In this document: piece by piece, positions 44,499 to 53,756 of the stretch
Layout: every line of letters starts with the position of its first letter
Numbering within the stretch: position 1 is the stretch's first letter
Source: Accumulibacter sp.
GTDB lineage: Bacteria > Pseudomonadota > Gammaproteobacteria > Burkholderiales > Rhodocyclaceae
Reading direction: 5' to 3'
NCBI RefSeq assembly: GCF_036625195.1
Contig: NZ_JAZKUG010000001.1
Coordinates: 1,798,001 to 1,862,000 of the forward strand
DNA: 64,000 bases
Translations under genes and position numbers: made by a program
The notes under the pieces: model-generated
Database searches by the model: none
Told to the model about the DNA's origin: nothing
Seen by the model: the letters and a program-made list of their open reading frames with translations, nothing else

Positions 44499-45501
44499 CG
44501 GTTCCCGGCAACGGAACCTTCACCGCAGCGCGGATCCGGTTCTCGATCTCCAGCGCCACATCCGGCTTTCCCTTCAGGTATTCGCGTGCGTTGTCCTTGC
44601 CCTGGCCGATCTTCTCGCCGTTGTACGAATACCAGGAGCCGGACTTGTCGACCAGCTTGTGCAGTACTCCGAGCTCGATGATCTCGCCTTCACGCGAGGT
44701 CCCCTCGCCATAGAGGATATCGAAGATGGCTTCGCGGAACGGTGGGGCGACCTTGTTCTTGACCACCTTGACCCGGGTCTCGTTGCCGATTACCTCGTCT
44801 CCTTTCTTGATGCTGCCGATGCGCCGGATGTCGAGGCGGACCGAAGCGTAGAACTTCAGTGCGTTGCCCCCCGTGGTCGTCTCCGGGCTGCCGAACATGA
44901 CCCCGATCTTCATGCGGATCTGGTTGATGAAGATCACCAGCGTGTTGGTGCGGTTGATGTTGGCCGTCAACTTGCGCAGCGCCTGGCTCATCAGCCGTGC
45001 TTGCAGGCCGGGCAGCGAGTCGCCCATGTCGCCCTCGATCTCAGCCTTGGGGACCAAGGCAGCGACCGAATCGATCACCACGACGTCCACGCTCGCCGAG
45101 CGTACCAGCATGTCGGCAATCTCGAGTGCCTGTTCGCCTGTATCGGGCTGGGATATCAGCAATTCGTCGAGCTTGACGCCGAGCTTCTGCGCATAGCCGG
45201 GATCCAGTGCGTGTTCGGCATCGATGAAGGCAGCCGTGCCGCCGATCTTCTGCATCTCCGCGATCACCTGCAGCGTCAGGGTCGTCTTGCCCGATGATTC
45301 CGGACCATAGATCTCGACCACGCGGCCACGCGGCAGGCCGCCGATCCCGAGGGCGATGTCCAATCCCAAGGAGCCGGTCGAGACGACTGGGATGTCGTTG
45401 ACCACGCTCCCTTCCCCCATGCGCATGATCGAACCCTTGCCAAACTGCTTCTCGATCTGCGCCAGCGCTACAGCCAGAGCCTTCGACCTGTTGTCGTCCA
45501 T
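44482..45501 (-). CDS. recA: Recombinase A
   Basis: Strand-exchange protein and SOS co-protease. The 339 residues begin MDDNRSKALAVALAQIEKQF, with Walker A EIYGPESSGKTTLTLQVIAE, Walker B DVVVIDSVAALVPKAEIEG and loop L2 region KIGVMFGSPETTTGGNALKF. A LexA box lies 82 bases upstream of the ATG. The order recA-recX is standard; the following lptB is not. Confidence 0.97.
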   Translation of the reverse strand: MDDNRSKALAVALAQIEKQFGKGSIMRMGEGSVVNDIPVVSTGSLGLDIALGIGGLPRGRVVEIYGPESSGKTTLTLQVIAEMQKIGGTAAFIDAEHALDPGYAQKLGVKLDELLISQPDTGEQALEIADMLVRSASVDVVVIDSVAALVPKAEIEGDMGDSLPGLQARLMSQALRKLTANINRTNTLVIFINQIRMKIGVMFGSPETTTGGNALKFYASVRLDIRRIGSIKKGDEVIGNETRVKVVKNKVAPPFREAIFDILYGEGTSREGEIIELGVLHKLVDKSGSWYSYNGEKIGQGKDNAREYLKGKPDVALEIENRIRAAVKVPLPGTGVAIA

Positions 45502-45582
45502 TGTCGCCCGTCCTTGTTCTTGCTTGATCGGAATTATCCCACGTTCGACGACGCTGCAGAGACCGCCGCCGACATCTTCACT

Positions 45583-45604
45583 ATACTGTATTCAAATACA
45601 GTAT
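45583..45604 (-). promoter_or_regulatory. LexA (SOS) box of recA
   Basis: The core CTGTATTCAAATACAG (45586-45601) matches CTG-N10-CAG, and the symmetry extends three bases on each side (ATA...TAT). Only the central two bases break the palindrome. Read toward recA it overlaps a possible -10 hexamer TATAGT, so LexA bound here would block recA transcription. Confidence 0.9.
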
Positions 45605-45655
45605 GGAAGCGGGTTGGGTGCGTTGCCGTCGGCGGCGGCGCAGGCGTCCGGCTTG

Positions 45656-47473
45656 TCAGCGCGCCGGCCGCGGACGCTCCTGCTGAATATCCGTCAGAAC
45701 GAGCAGCTCGCGTACGGCGGCGAGTTCAAAGCCTCTGCGTTCGCCCTTCCGGTTGTCGCGCAAGAGCTTGTCGAGATAGGCCGGGCAGCCGGGCGTGTCC
45801 CAGAGACGAAGCAGTTCGCGCCTGATGTGCGTCATCCTGTCTATGGTCGGCAGGCGTGTCAGGATCTGCTCGATCGGCATCCGTGCCAACTCACGGGCTG
45901 TCACGATCGGCGCGTTGAGTTGTTCGGCTGCCTGCCAGGCTGGTGCGGCGACGTTGAAAAGGCTCGTCAGCTTCAGGGCCAGCGACTCGAAGGCTGCTTG
46001 CTCGTTGCCTTGGCGATAGACCTCGAGCAGTTTCAGCCACGGCGTCACGGCCGCCATCGGCTGCTGGGCGATGAATTCCTCGAGGGCGTGCTGAGCGCCC
46101 TTGGTGCGACCGAAGGAGAGCATGATCTCGGCGAGTTCGAGGGCGGCCGTCGCTTCGTCGTCGCTCCCGCGCAGCGACGACGAAGCCGTCGGCACGTGGC
46201 CTTCGTCGTCGGCCCGCGGGCTTTCGGCAGCAATGGCCGTTGCGCCACCCCGCTGTCTCTCGCTGCCATCATCGGCGATCTGCAGTTCCCAGCGCGACTG
46301 CTCTGCCGATGTGTCCGGCGTTTGCTCGGCGTTTGTCGACGCGGCGGTCAATGGTGGCGCCAGCGACCGCCGGCGCAGGAACCAGGCGAGAGCGGCGATC
46401 AACCCCAGAAGCAGGCTTCCTTCGAACCACCAGTCGGTTTCGCGCGCGGCCGCAGCGGGCGGGCCGGGAAATCTGACCGGCGACGCCTCACGCGTCGCTC
46501 GCGACGGCCTGTCACTGTTGGCCGCGCCCGTCGGTGCCGCTGCGACGGCGGCTGGCAACGGCAGCGGCTGCGTCGCATTCTTCCTGTGCAGAGCCTCCAG
46601 GGTACTTTCGAGCTGCCGTATCTGTTGCGCGATCGCCAACTGCTGTGCTGCCTGCGTATGCAGGGCAGACAGCAGCTGGTACTCGATGCGCAACATGGCC
46701 CGCTGGCTTTCGTTGCTCTTCCCGAGCAGTTCGGTCGACAGGCGGGTGCTCAGCCGCAAGGGATGCTCGTCGCCCGGAAGGGCCTTCACGACCTCGTCCT
46801 CGCCCGAAAGCAGGAGGCGGTCGCCGGCCCTGCCGGAGGCAGTCGTACGGCGAGAAGGCTCGCGCGGCGGCGCTGAGGCCCCCGCAACCGCGGTTGCGAC
46901 GGTTGCGACCGCTGCTGACGGGCGGCCGGGCGAGCCCTCGGCGGCGGCAGGTGTCGCCAGCGGCACCGGGGCCAGAGCGGACGCGGGCAACTGCCGTTCG
47001 CGGGTTTGTGGCCGCGCGAGGGTCGCCGGCTGCGCGCGGCGATTCGCAGGGTCGATCAGCAGGACGTAGTTGCGGCCAGTTTCTGCACCACAACCAACCC
47101 GCACGTTGACCTGCAACAGCGGCTCATTGATCGTCTGCTCGGAGGAGATGCGCAGGTGCCGGCGGCCAGCGCTCTCCTCGACCGTCAGGCGGGCATTGCG
47201 CAGGGTCGGCAGATCCCCCTCGCCCGTCGGCGCCAAGCGGAAGCACTCGGCCTGCATCCTTTTTTCATCGCTGGCACCGCTTGCCATCTCGACCACCGCC
47301 TCGAAGCGCGAGCCGAGCGTCGAGAGCACGGTCATCTTTCCCAGAGTGGCGCCCTGCGCGGTCCCTGTCGACCAGACGACCAGCGGCGGAAGGATGGCCG
47401 CCATCACGACAGCACGAAAAGGGGCGATTCCGGGGAGCATCGGGGACAGGTCGAGCGCGTTTAAGCGCTTCAT
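45656..47473 (-). CDS. FimV-like protein
   Basis: A 605-residue membrane protein. An N-terminal membrane segment (residues 17-40) precedes the FimV N-terminal domain (LGKMTVLSTLGSRFEAVVEM, NEPLLQVNVRVGCGAETGRN). A long Ala/Pro-rich linker, a short coiled coil (LSALHTQAAQQLAIAQQIRQ) and a single membrane helix (WWFEGSLLLGLIAALAWFL) follow. The C-terminal cytoplasmic helical part includes LELAEIMLSFGRTKGAQHA. No LysM motif is evident, unlike many FimV proteins. A role in polar organisation or type IV pili is inferred from the family. The start at ATG 47473 is chosen ahead of the hydrophobic segment. Confidence 0.7.
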   Translation of the reverse strand: MKRLNALDLSPMLPGIAPFRAVVMAAILPPLVVWSTGTAQGATLGKMTVLSTLGSRFEAVVEMASGASDEKRMQAECFRLAPTGEGDLPTLRNARLTVEESAGRRHLRISSEQTINEPLLQVNVRVGCGAETGRNYVLLIDPANRRAQPATLARPQTRERQLPASALAPVPLATPAAAEGSPGRPSAAVATVATAVAGASAPPREPSRRTTASGRAGDRLLLSGEDEVVKALPGDEHPLRLSTRLSTELLGKSNESQRAMLRIEYQLLSALHTQAAQQLAIAQQIRQLESTLEALHRKNATQPLPLPAAVAAAPTGAANSDRPSRATREASPVRFPGPPAAAARETDWWFEGSLLLGLIAALAWFLRRRSLAPPLTAASTNAEQTPDTSAEQSRWELQIADDGSERQRGGATAIAAESPRADDEGHVPTASSSLRGSDDEATAALELAEIMLSFGRTKGAQHALEEFIAQQPMAAVTPWLKLLEVYRQGNEQAAFESLALKLTSLFNVAAPAWQAAEQLNAPIVTARELARMPIEQILTRLPTIDRMTHIRRELLRLWDTPGCPAYLDKLLRDNRKGERRGFELAAVRELLVLTDIQQERPRPAR

Positions 47474-47703
47474 TTTATTACATGGCCGAGGGCTGTGCCG
47501 AGAATCTGTCGCTCCCGGAACGACGATTTGGCGGAGCGTCGCCGCGGCGCAGGGCAACGTGCGGCAGCGGCGACCAGATCCGTTGCCCTGTCGATCCGTC
47601 CGCTTGCGAGTCAGCCGATCCAGTCGCGCGTGAAATCGTGCGCTTAATCGTCCTCTGGCATGCGGCGCATCCAGGCATCCTGCGACCGTCGTTGCACGAT
47701 CTC

Positions 47704-48216
47704 TCAGGCACAGCGGTGCCCAACCCGCGGCAGGAGTCCGCGCAGGGCGTGTTCGACCGACTGCGCACGCACTGCCCGGCGATCACCCGGAAAATGACGG
47801 GTAACGGTAGATACCTGTCCGTCGACGGCCCGAGCCCAGGCGAAGCAGACGGTGCCGACTGGCTTCGCCGCCGTTCCGCCGGTGGGTCCCGCGATGCCGG
47901 TGATCGCGACTGCCCAGTCAGCCGGGCTGCGCGCCAGGGCACCGAGTGCCATGGCGGCGGCGGTTGCCTCGCTGACCGCGCCGTGGTTGGCGAGCGTGCC
48001 GGCGCTGACGCCGAGCAAGTCGGTTTTCGCCTCATTCGAGTAACTGATGAAACCGCGGTCGAACCAGCGCGAGCTGCCAGCGACCGCGGTGATGCACTGG
48101 CTGAGCCAGCCGCCGGTGCACGATTCAGCTGTCGTCAGGCGCTCGCCAGCCTGCAACAGCAGGCCTCCGACCTCGTCCGCCAGCCTTTCCAGCGCCACTT
48201 GGTCGGGCTCGTTCAT
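47704..48216 (-). CDS. pncC: Nicotinamide-nucleotide amidase (CinA C-terminal family)
   Basis: Deamidates NMN for the pyridine nucleotide salvage cycle. The 170 residues have GERLTTAESCTGGWLSQCIT, the nucleophile-containing segment, then FISYSNEAKTDLLGVSAGTL and AVAITGIAGPTGGTAAKPVG. The CinA N-terminal domain is absent, giving the stand-alone form. It overlaps pgpA by four bases. Confidence 0.92.
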   Translation of the reverse strand: MNEPDQVALERLADEVGGLLLQAGERLTTAESCTGGWLSQCITAVAGSSRWFDRGFISYSNEAKTDLLGVSAGTLANHGAVSEATAAAMALGALARSPADWAVAITGIAGPTGGTAAKPVGTVCFAWARAVDGQVSTVTRHFPGDRRAVRAQSVEHALRGLLPRVGHRCA

Positions 48217-48698
48217 GGCAGCAGGAAGTGCAGGATCGCCAAGACCAGCAGCGTGTAGCCCGCGGCCACCAGGTCGTCACACATCACACCGAAGCCGTTT
48301 TTGACACGCTCGTCAAAATAACGCGCCGGTTGTGGTTTGACGATGTCGAAGAAGCGGAAGAGGCAGAAGGCGGCCGTCTGCCACAGCCAGTGTCCCGGAC
48401 AGAACAGCAGCACCAGCCAGAAGGGGACGATCTCGTCCCAGACGATACTGCCGTGGTCGACGGCGCCCAGATCGACGCCCGTCCGGTGCACGGCCAGCGC
48501 GCCAGCGAGGAAAGCGAAGGCGAGGAAGAACAGCATCTGCGGTTCGTTCATCGACTGGCCGAGGAGCGGGTAGGAAAGCCAGGCGAACAATGTGCCGACG
48601 GTTCCCGGCGCGCGCGGCGACAGGCCGCTGCCGAAGCCGCAGGCCACCAGATGCGCAGGATGTGCGAACAGGAAGCGGATCGAAGGCGGGCTAGGCAA
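48213..48698 (-). CDS. pgpA: Phosphatidylglycerophosphatase A
   Basis: Membrane phosphatase making phosphatidylglycerol. The 161 residues show the family N-terminus HLVACGFGSGLSPRAPGTVG, several hydrophobic segments (LFFLAFAFLAGALAVH) and the Asp/Glu-rich DLGAVDHGSIVWDEIVPFW. It overlaps thiL by eight bases and pncC by four. Confidence 0.93.
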   Translation of the reverse strand: MPSPPSIRFLFAHPAHLVACGFGSGLSPRAPGTVGTLFAWLSYPLLGQSMNEPQMLFFLAFAFLAGALAVHRTGVDLGAVDHGSIVWDEIVPFWLVLLFCPGHWLWQTAAFCLFRFFDIVKPQPARYFDERVKNGFGVMCDDLVAAGYTLLVLAILHFLLP

Positions 48699-49644
48699 AG
48701 TGATCGAATCCCCGGTCGTCGCAGTGCACTGTCCGTCCGCTTGCGTCCACTACCCTGATCTCGCCCACCGGCGCGGGCAGAATGCGACCGCAGCGGCACA
48801 GTGGCAAATGCAGTTCGCCAGCCAGCGCAACGAGGTCGTCGCGCCTGCTCACCGCGGCCGTGAACAGCAGTTCGTAGTCGTCACCACCCGCCAGTTGGCA
48901 ACGGCGGGCCAGGAGTGGCTCGACGCGGGTCGGCAACGGTGGCAGGAGATCGAGAGAGATCTCGGCACCCGCTCGCGATTGCTCGACGACATGGCCCAAG
49001 TCGGCGAGGAGGCCGTCCGAGACGTCGATCGCAGCGTGTGCCAGGTCGCGCAGGCGAATGCCGAGTTCGACACGCGGTAGTGGCCGCTGCAACGCGGCAA
49101 GGCAGGTGCCGCGAAGGCTCTCGCCGAGGTGGACCCGTCCCTGCAGGTGAGCGAGGCCGAGCGCCGCCAGCCCCGTCGGGCCCGAGAGCCAGATGTCGTC
49201 GCCCGGCAAGGCGCGGTCACGCCGCAGCGCGGTGGCCGACGGCAGTTCGCCAATGGCCGTCAGACACAGGTTGCGTGGACCTCGTGTCATGTCGCCGCCG
49301 ACCACGTCGACGGCATGGCGGCCGGCGCAGGCGAACAGTCCCGCAGCGAACTGCGCGATCCATGGCTCGTCAGCCGCAGGGAGACTGCCGGCGAGGAGAA
49401 CCCAGCGTGGACGCGCGCCCATGGCCGCCAAATCCGACAGGCTGACTGCCAGTGTCTTCCAGCCGAGCGCGCAGGGGTCGGTGTTCGGCAGGAAATGAGT
49501 GCCTTCGACCAGCATGTCAGTGGTCACGGCCAGAATGGTGCCCGCGGCCGGCACGAGCAATGCGCAATCGTCACCGGGTCCGAGCAATGCCGCGGGCGTC
49601 GGCCGGGTGAAATGGCGCCGGATGAGTTCGAACTCGTTCGCCAT
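48691..49644 (-). CDS. thiL: Thiamine-monophosphate kinase
   Basis: Converts TMP to thiamine diphosphate. The 317 residues have the AIR-synthase-like N-terminus (MANEFELIRRHFTRP, LGPGDDCALLVPAAGTILAV), TTDMLVEGTHFLPNTDPCAL and the acidic IDVSDGLLADLGHVVEQSRA. It follows nusB after 44 bases and overlaps pgpA, an order conserved in proteobacteria. Confidence 0.94.
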   Translation of the reverse strand: MANEFELIRRHFTRPTPAALLGPGDDCALLVPAAGTILAVTTDMLVEGTHFLPNTDPCALGWKTLAVSLSDLAAMGARPRWVLLAGSLPAADEPWIAQFAAGLFACAGRHAVDVVGGDMTRGPRNLCLTAIGELPSATALRRDRALPGDDIWLSGPTGLAALGLAHLQGRVHLGESLRGTCLAALQRPLPRVELGIRLRDLAHAAIDVSDGLLADLGHVVEQSRAGAEISLDLLPPLPTRVEPLLARRCQLAGGDDYELLFTAAVSRRDDLVALAGELHLPLCRCGRILPAPVGEIRVVDASGRTVHCDDRGFDHFA

Positions 49645-49688
49645 CCTGATCGCTGGTCGCGCCTATTCCGCACCGCCGGAGCGGCGAC

Positions 49689-50180
49689 TCATCGGCGCCC
49701 GCTCGCCGCTGCCCGGCCGGCGGCAACCTCGGCCGGGCGCAAACGGATGGCCAGCTTGTCGAGTACGCCGTTGACGTACTTGTGACCGTCGGTGCCGCCG
49801 AAGCTCTTCGCCAGCTCGATCGATTCGTTGATCACGACCCGGTATGGTGTCTGCGGATGGTTCTTCAGCTCGAAGGCACCGGCAAGAAGCACGCAGCCCT
49901 CGACCGGCGACAGCTCGCCGAAGGGGCGGTCGAGACAGGCCTGCAGCTGTTCCTGCAGCGCCTCGCGCTGCCTGAGGACACCGCGCAGCAGACCGGCGAA
50001 GAACTCGCCGTCGGCCTTGTCGAAGCCTTCGCTGTCACGCAGGTTGGCTTCGATCGCCGCTTCGTCGCTGCCGCTGACCTGCCACTGATAGAGTCCCTGC
50101 AGAACGAACTCGCGCGCGCGCCGCCTTGGGGTCGGCGGTCTGGTCTTGCGACCCATCCCGGGCGATGACGCTGCGCTCAT
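49689..50180 (-). CDS. nusB: Transcription antitermination factor NusB
   Basis: Binds boxA RNA with NusE in rRNA antitermination. The 163 residues have RRRAREFVLQGLYQWQVSGS at the N-terminus and the C-terminal PYRVVINESIELAKSFGGTD with YVNGVLDKLAIRLRP. It overlaps ribH by four bases. Confidence 0.94.
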   Translation of the reverse strand: MSAASSPGMGRKTRPPTPRRRAREFVLQGLYQWQVSGSDEAAIEANLRDSEGFDKADGEFFAGLLRGVLRQREALQEQLQACLDRPFGELSPVEGCVLLAGAFELKNHPQTPYRVVINESIELAKSFGGTDGHKYVNGVLDKLAIRLRPAEVAAGRAAASGRR

Positions 50181-50695
50181 CGTGCATCCTCGCGGACCAA
50201 GCGCAGCAGATTCGCCATCTCGACGGCGGCCCGGGCGCAGTCGGTGCCCTTCTGGTGCATTCGTGCCAGCGCCTGATCGTCATCCTCGCAGGTCAGAACA
50301 CCGTTTGCGACCGGTACCTCGCTGGCCAGCTGAAGCTCCATCAGTGCTCTACAGGAGTCGTTGGCGACGATCTCGAAGTGGTAGGTCTCCCCGCGGATCA
50401 CCGCGCCCAGCGCGATCAGGGCGTCGTAACGAGCGGTTCGTGCCAACGTCTGCAGGGCGAGAGGGATTTCCAGCGCGCCGGGAACGGTGGCGACCGTGAT
50501 GGCGTCCTCGGCAACACCGAGACGCGTCAGTTCGCTGGTGCAGGCACTGAGCAGCCCTTCACCAATGTCCTGATTGAAGCGGCTCATCACCACGGCGACC
50601 GTGAGGCCGGCACCGTCGAGCGCGGGCTCGTACTCGCGAATGTCGCTGCCGCTGGTGAGGGGACGAATGCTGGGCGAACGTTTCGGGTTTGCCAT
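50177..50695 (-). CDS. ribH: 6,7-dimethyl-8-ribityllumazine synthase
   Basis: Penultimate enzyme of riboflavin synthesis. The 172 residues have VAVVMSRFNQDIGEGLLSAC, VATVPGALEIPLALQTLART and the signature ALGAVIRGETYHFEIVANDS. The N-terminus is slightly extended. It is coupled to ribB by a one-base TGATG overlap and to nusB by ATGA. Confidence 0.95.
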   Translation of the reverse strand: MANPKRSPSIRPLTSGSDIREYEPALDGAGLTVAVVMSRFNQDIGEGLLSACTSELTRLGVAEDAITVATVPGALEIPLALQTLARTARYDALIALGAVIRGETYHFEIVANDSCRALMELQLASEVPVANGVLTCEDDDQALARMHQKGTDCARAAVEMANLLRLVREDAR

Positions 50696-51828
50696 CAGAG
50701 CCCCTCGAGATCGTGCTGCGTGGCCACGTGTCCCGTGATTTCGAGGCCAAAACCCGTCATGCTGGGCATACGGCGCGGTCGTGAGAGCAGTTTCATCCTG
50801 CCCACTCCCAGGTCGCGCAGGATTTGTGCGCCTATGCCGTAGATTCGCGGATCCCAGCGTGTCGCGGGTTTACGGGCGGAAGCTGGTTCGCGCAGGATCG
50901 ACAGCAGATCCTGGCCGCTCTCGGGACGATGCAGGAGGACGATGACACCCGCGTCGACGCGCGCCAGCGCTGCCTGCGCGACGCTCAGCGGAAAGCTGTG
51001 CCGGCCCCCCCCTGGGTCGAGGAAATCGACCACCGACAGCGGCTCGTGCACCCGCACCAGGGTCTCCCTGTCCGGATGAATCTCACCCTTGGTCAGCACC
51101 AGGTGCACTTCGTCCGAAGTGCAGTCGGTATAGGCGTGCAGGGTGAACTCGCCATACGCCGATTGCACGGTCTTTGACAGCGCCCGCTCGACCAGCGTCT
51201 CGTGCCGGCTGCGGTAGTGGATCAGGTCGGCGATGGTGCCGATCTTCAGGCTGTGCTCACGGGCAAAGCCGACCAGGTCAGTGAATCTCGCCATGCTGCC
51301 GTCCTCCTTGAGGATCTCGCAGATCACTGCCGCCGGCTCGAGGCCGGCCAGCTGGGCCAGATCGCAGCCCGCTTCGGTATGGCCGGCCCGCACCAGGACC
51401 CCGCCGGTCTTGGCCATGATGGGGAAAACGTGCCCGGGTTGGACGATGTCTTCCGGGCGCGCATGTCTCGCCACCGCCGCCTGGATGGTCAGCGCGCGGT
51501 CCTGCGCCGAGATGCCGGTGGTCACGCCGGTCGCCGCTTCGATCGAGACCGTGAAGGCCGTGCTGTAGGGGCTCTTGTTTTCGCGCGTCATCTGGGTCAG
51601 CCCGAGCTGACGGCAGCGTGCCTCGGTGAGAGTCAGGCAGATCAGTCCGCGGCCAAAGCGGGCCATGAAGTTGATTGCCTCGGGCGTGACGTGTTCCGCG
51701 GCCAGGATCAGATCACCTTCGTTCTCGCGATCTTCCTCGTCGACCAGGACAACCATGCGCCCGCCGCGCATTTCGACGATAACCTCCTCGATCGGCGACA
51801 CGTCCGCCGAACAGCCTTGTGGTGCCAT
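50695..51828 (-). CDS. ribB: 3,4-dihydroxy-2-butanone 4-phosphate synthase with degenerate GTP cyclohydrolase II domain
   Basis: Makes the four-carbon unit of riboflavin. It has 377 residues from ATG 51828 with AAGGAGG just upstream. The RibB domain (1-205) is intact: GGRMVVLVDEEDRENEGDLI, TRENKSPYSTAFTVSIEAAT and VRAGHTEAGCDLAQLAGLEP. The C-terminal domain has the fold of GTP cyclohydrolase II, but the zinc cysteines (C-x10-C-x-C) are missing; the region reads VRVHEPLSVVDFLDPGGGRH. Cyclohydrolase activity is therefore unlikely and a separate RibA is needed. No FMN riboswitch is visible upstream. Confidence 0.92.
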   Translation of the reverse strand: MAPQGCSADVSPIEEVIVEMRGGRMVVLVDEEDRENEGDLILAAEHVTPEAINFMARFGRGLICLTLTEARCRQLGLTQMTRENKSPYSTAFTVSIEAATGVTTGISAQDRALTIQAAVARHARPEDIVQPGHVFPIMAKTGGVLVRAGHTEAGCDLAQLAGLEPAAVICEILKEDGSMARFTDLVGFAREHSLKIGTIADLIHYRSRHETLVERALSKTVQSAYGEFTLHAYTDCTSDEVHLVLTKGEIHPDRETLVRVHEPLSVVDFLDPGGGRHSFPLSVAQAALARVDAGVIVLLHRPESGQDLLSILREPASARKPATRWDPRIYGIGAQILRDLGVGRMKLLSRPRRMPSMTGFGLEITGHVATQHDLEGL

Positions 51829-51988
51829 CAGTACCTCCTTGACTTCGAATCGGCAACACCGGCGCCACGAGCAGGTGCCGGCAGCGGCTTTCCCGGGACG
51901 GGACGATGTACGCACCGCGCCGGAAGCCTGGTCAATCATCTTCGAGGACGCGATTCTCTCAGTTTCCCGAGGCGACCGCCATGCTGCC

Positions 51989-51998
51989 GTCAGCAGGC
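51989..51998 (+). repeat. Left target-site duplication of the insertion sequence
   Basis: GTCAGCAGGC here recurs exactly at 54827-54836, in direct orientation, immediately outside both terminal inverted repeats of the 2.8-kb element. Confidence 0.8.
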
Positions 51999-52235
51999 CA
52001 GCCCTGAAGCATGACCCTGCTGAATCGGCCCCGCTTGCCGGAAGCCCCCGTTTTCGGCGCTGAAGCGGTCAGATTGCTGGAGGCTGGCGGCAAGTGAGGG
52101 CTGGATGCGCGGGTGGTGTGGGGTCCGTGAAGAGGGTGTCGATCGGTGGCAGGAACTCCGTTGTGATCTCTGGGCGAGCCTCTTCCTGCACCGAGCGCAG
52201 CACGCGGGGTTGTTCCTGGGGCCGTCCGCGACAGC

Positions 52236-53756
52236 TCACTCGAGTTGCAGGAGAAAGGGTCTGGCGAGAAGCACGCGCATCCGCGCGGAATCGAGCCAGG
52301 GCGCAGCGCAGGAATTTCGGATGAAGGCGATGGCCCCGCGCACGCCGAGTTGGTCGAACAGATCGCGCAGCTGTCGCGTGAAGCGCGCCAGGGTATTGAA
52401 GACATGCGCCAGCCGCATCAGGAGGTGGTAGCCGCGCATCGCATTCCAGTCGAGGGCAAAGGCATGCTCGTAGTGGTAGCCCTGGTGTTTCTCGACGAGG
52501 AAGCCCGCTTCGATGCCCCAGCGGTGGCGGGCGCCGAGATTGCAACGCACATGGACGTTCTCGCAGCTGAGCGGCCGGCTGGAGAGCCAGGCGTGGCGTG
52601 CCGTCTCGGTCACGATGGCGGCCTGTTGGTCGACCCGCTGCCAGCTTTCCTCACAGACGACCACGTGCAGCTTGAGCCGGCAACGACCGTTCGCGCCAAA
52701 GGCATACTCGATGTCATTGACCCAGCTGAAGTGCTGTTGGCGTTTGCCCCAGTCCAGCTGCCGGGTTTGCGACTGCCGGGGCTGCAGCGCGCGGAACTCC
52801 TCCCAGACCGAGGGCAGATCCTTGTCCCGGAGGACGATCATGAACTGCCAGCCGGCGCGCAGGCAGCGTTGCATCACCGGCCCGTTGGCGTAGAGTCCGT
52901 CGAGCACGAGCAGGATCGGCAGGCGCGGGAACAGCCTCTTGAGCCGGTCGCTCAAGCGCGCAAAGCCGCGCAGCTCGCAATCCTGCTTCTGCGCTTCGCT
53001 GTCGCCCAGCGCGTGTTCGAGGAACTCGCTGAGCAACGGGATGACCAGACCGCCGTGGAAGACGAGGCTGGCTTCGAGCACGTAGACGAAGTACTGGGTG
53101 TGGCGGTTTTCGTCCTTGCCGACGCTGCGCTGCAGGAGTTCCTCCGCCCAGAGGGTGTCGCCGGCGAGCTTCTGCGAGCCATCGATGGCGATCGGATGGC
53201 AGTGGTTGATCAGATAACGCCGGAAGCTCTTGCCGCGGATCAGGCGGCGCACCAGGTCGACGTGCGCCTGTTCGAGTTGCGTCAGGTCGATGTCGCGCAG
53301 CAGCCGATAGAGGGTGTCGGCGTGCGGCAGGGCCTCGATCTGCGGGAACAGCAATTGCAGGTTGGCGAGGAACTGCGGACGGGTCATTTCGCGGTTGGTC
53401 TCGCGCCGGGAGGCGAACTGGAAGACGAACATCAGCAGCCCATAGAGCAGCAGCGCGGTCAGCTTGTGCCGGCGCTTCCTGGGGGCCCGCGGGTCGGGAA
53501 TCCGTGCCAACTGGCGGAGCAAGGCCGGCAGCTCCTGGCGCAGGAGGCGTGCCTGCTTGCTCACGGCGTCCTCGCGGGCTGCCCGTTCTTCGTCGATGGT
53601 CGTGAAGGCCGAGCATCGGTTGGGCAGCGGCGGGGGTGACTGGGGCCGTTGTCCCATCGCGCGCCGCTTCGCGTTCAGCGCCTGCTCCTGCCGTCTCTTG
53701 TCGCTGCGTTGCGCCCGAATGCCGGCACGCGTCGGACGACGGCAGGGTTTGCTCAT
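52236..53756 (-). CDS. DDE transposase
   Basis: 506 residues from ATG 53756, which overlaps the stop of the upstream gene. The long upstream open frame is the shadow of that gene. After a basic N-terminus, helix-rich DNA-binding sequence leads to the catalytic segments: HPIAIDGSQKLAGDTLWAEE (first Asp), LPILLVLDGLYANGPVMQRC (second Asp) and RHRWGIEAGFLVEKHQGY, where the R...E...K pattern matches the YREK motif region of IS4-like transposases. KRRHKLTALLLYGLLMFVFQ precedes the catalytic core. It appears full length and unbroken, so the element may be active. Confidence 0.88.
   Translation of the reverse strand: MSKPCRRPTRAGIRAQRSDKRRQEQALNAKRRAMGQRPQSPPPLPNRCSAFTTIDEERAAREDAVSKQARLLRQELPALLRQLARIPDPRAPRKRRHKLTALLLYGLLMFVFQFASRRETNREMTRPQFLANLQLLFPQIEALPHADTLYRLLRDIDLTQLEQAHVDLVRRLIRGKSFRRYLINHCHPIAIDGSQKLAGDTLWAEELLQRSVGKDENRHTQYFVYVLEASLVFHGGLVIPLLSEFLEHALGDSEAQKQDCELRGFARLSDRLKRLFPRLPILLVLDGLYANGPVMQRCLRAGWQFMIVLRDKDLPSVWEEFRALQPRQSQTRQLDWGKRQQHFSWVNDIEYAFGANGRCRLKLHVVVCEESWQRVDQQAAIVTETARHAWLSSRPLSCENVHVRCNLGARHRWGIEAGFLVEKHQGYHYEHAFALDWNAMRGYHLLMRLAHVFNTLARFTRQLRDLFDQLGVRGAIAFIRNSCAAPWLDSARMRVLLARPFLLQLE

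Noticed and set aside
51829..51988. FMN riboswitch in front of ribB
   Set aside because: No RFN consensus segments are visible in the short leader.
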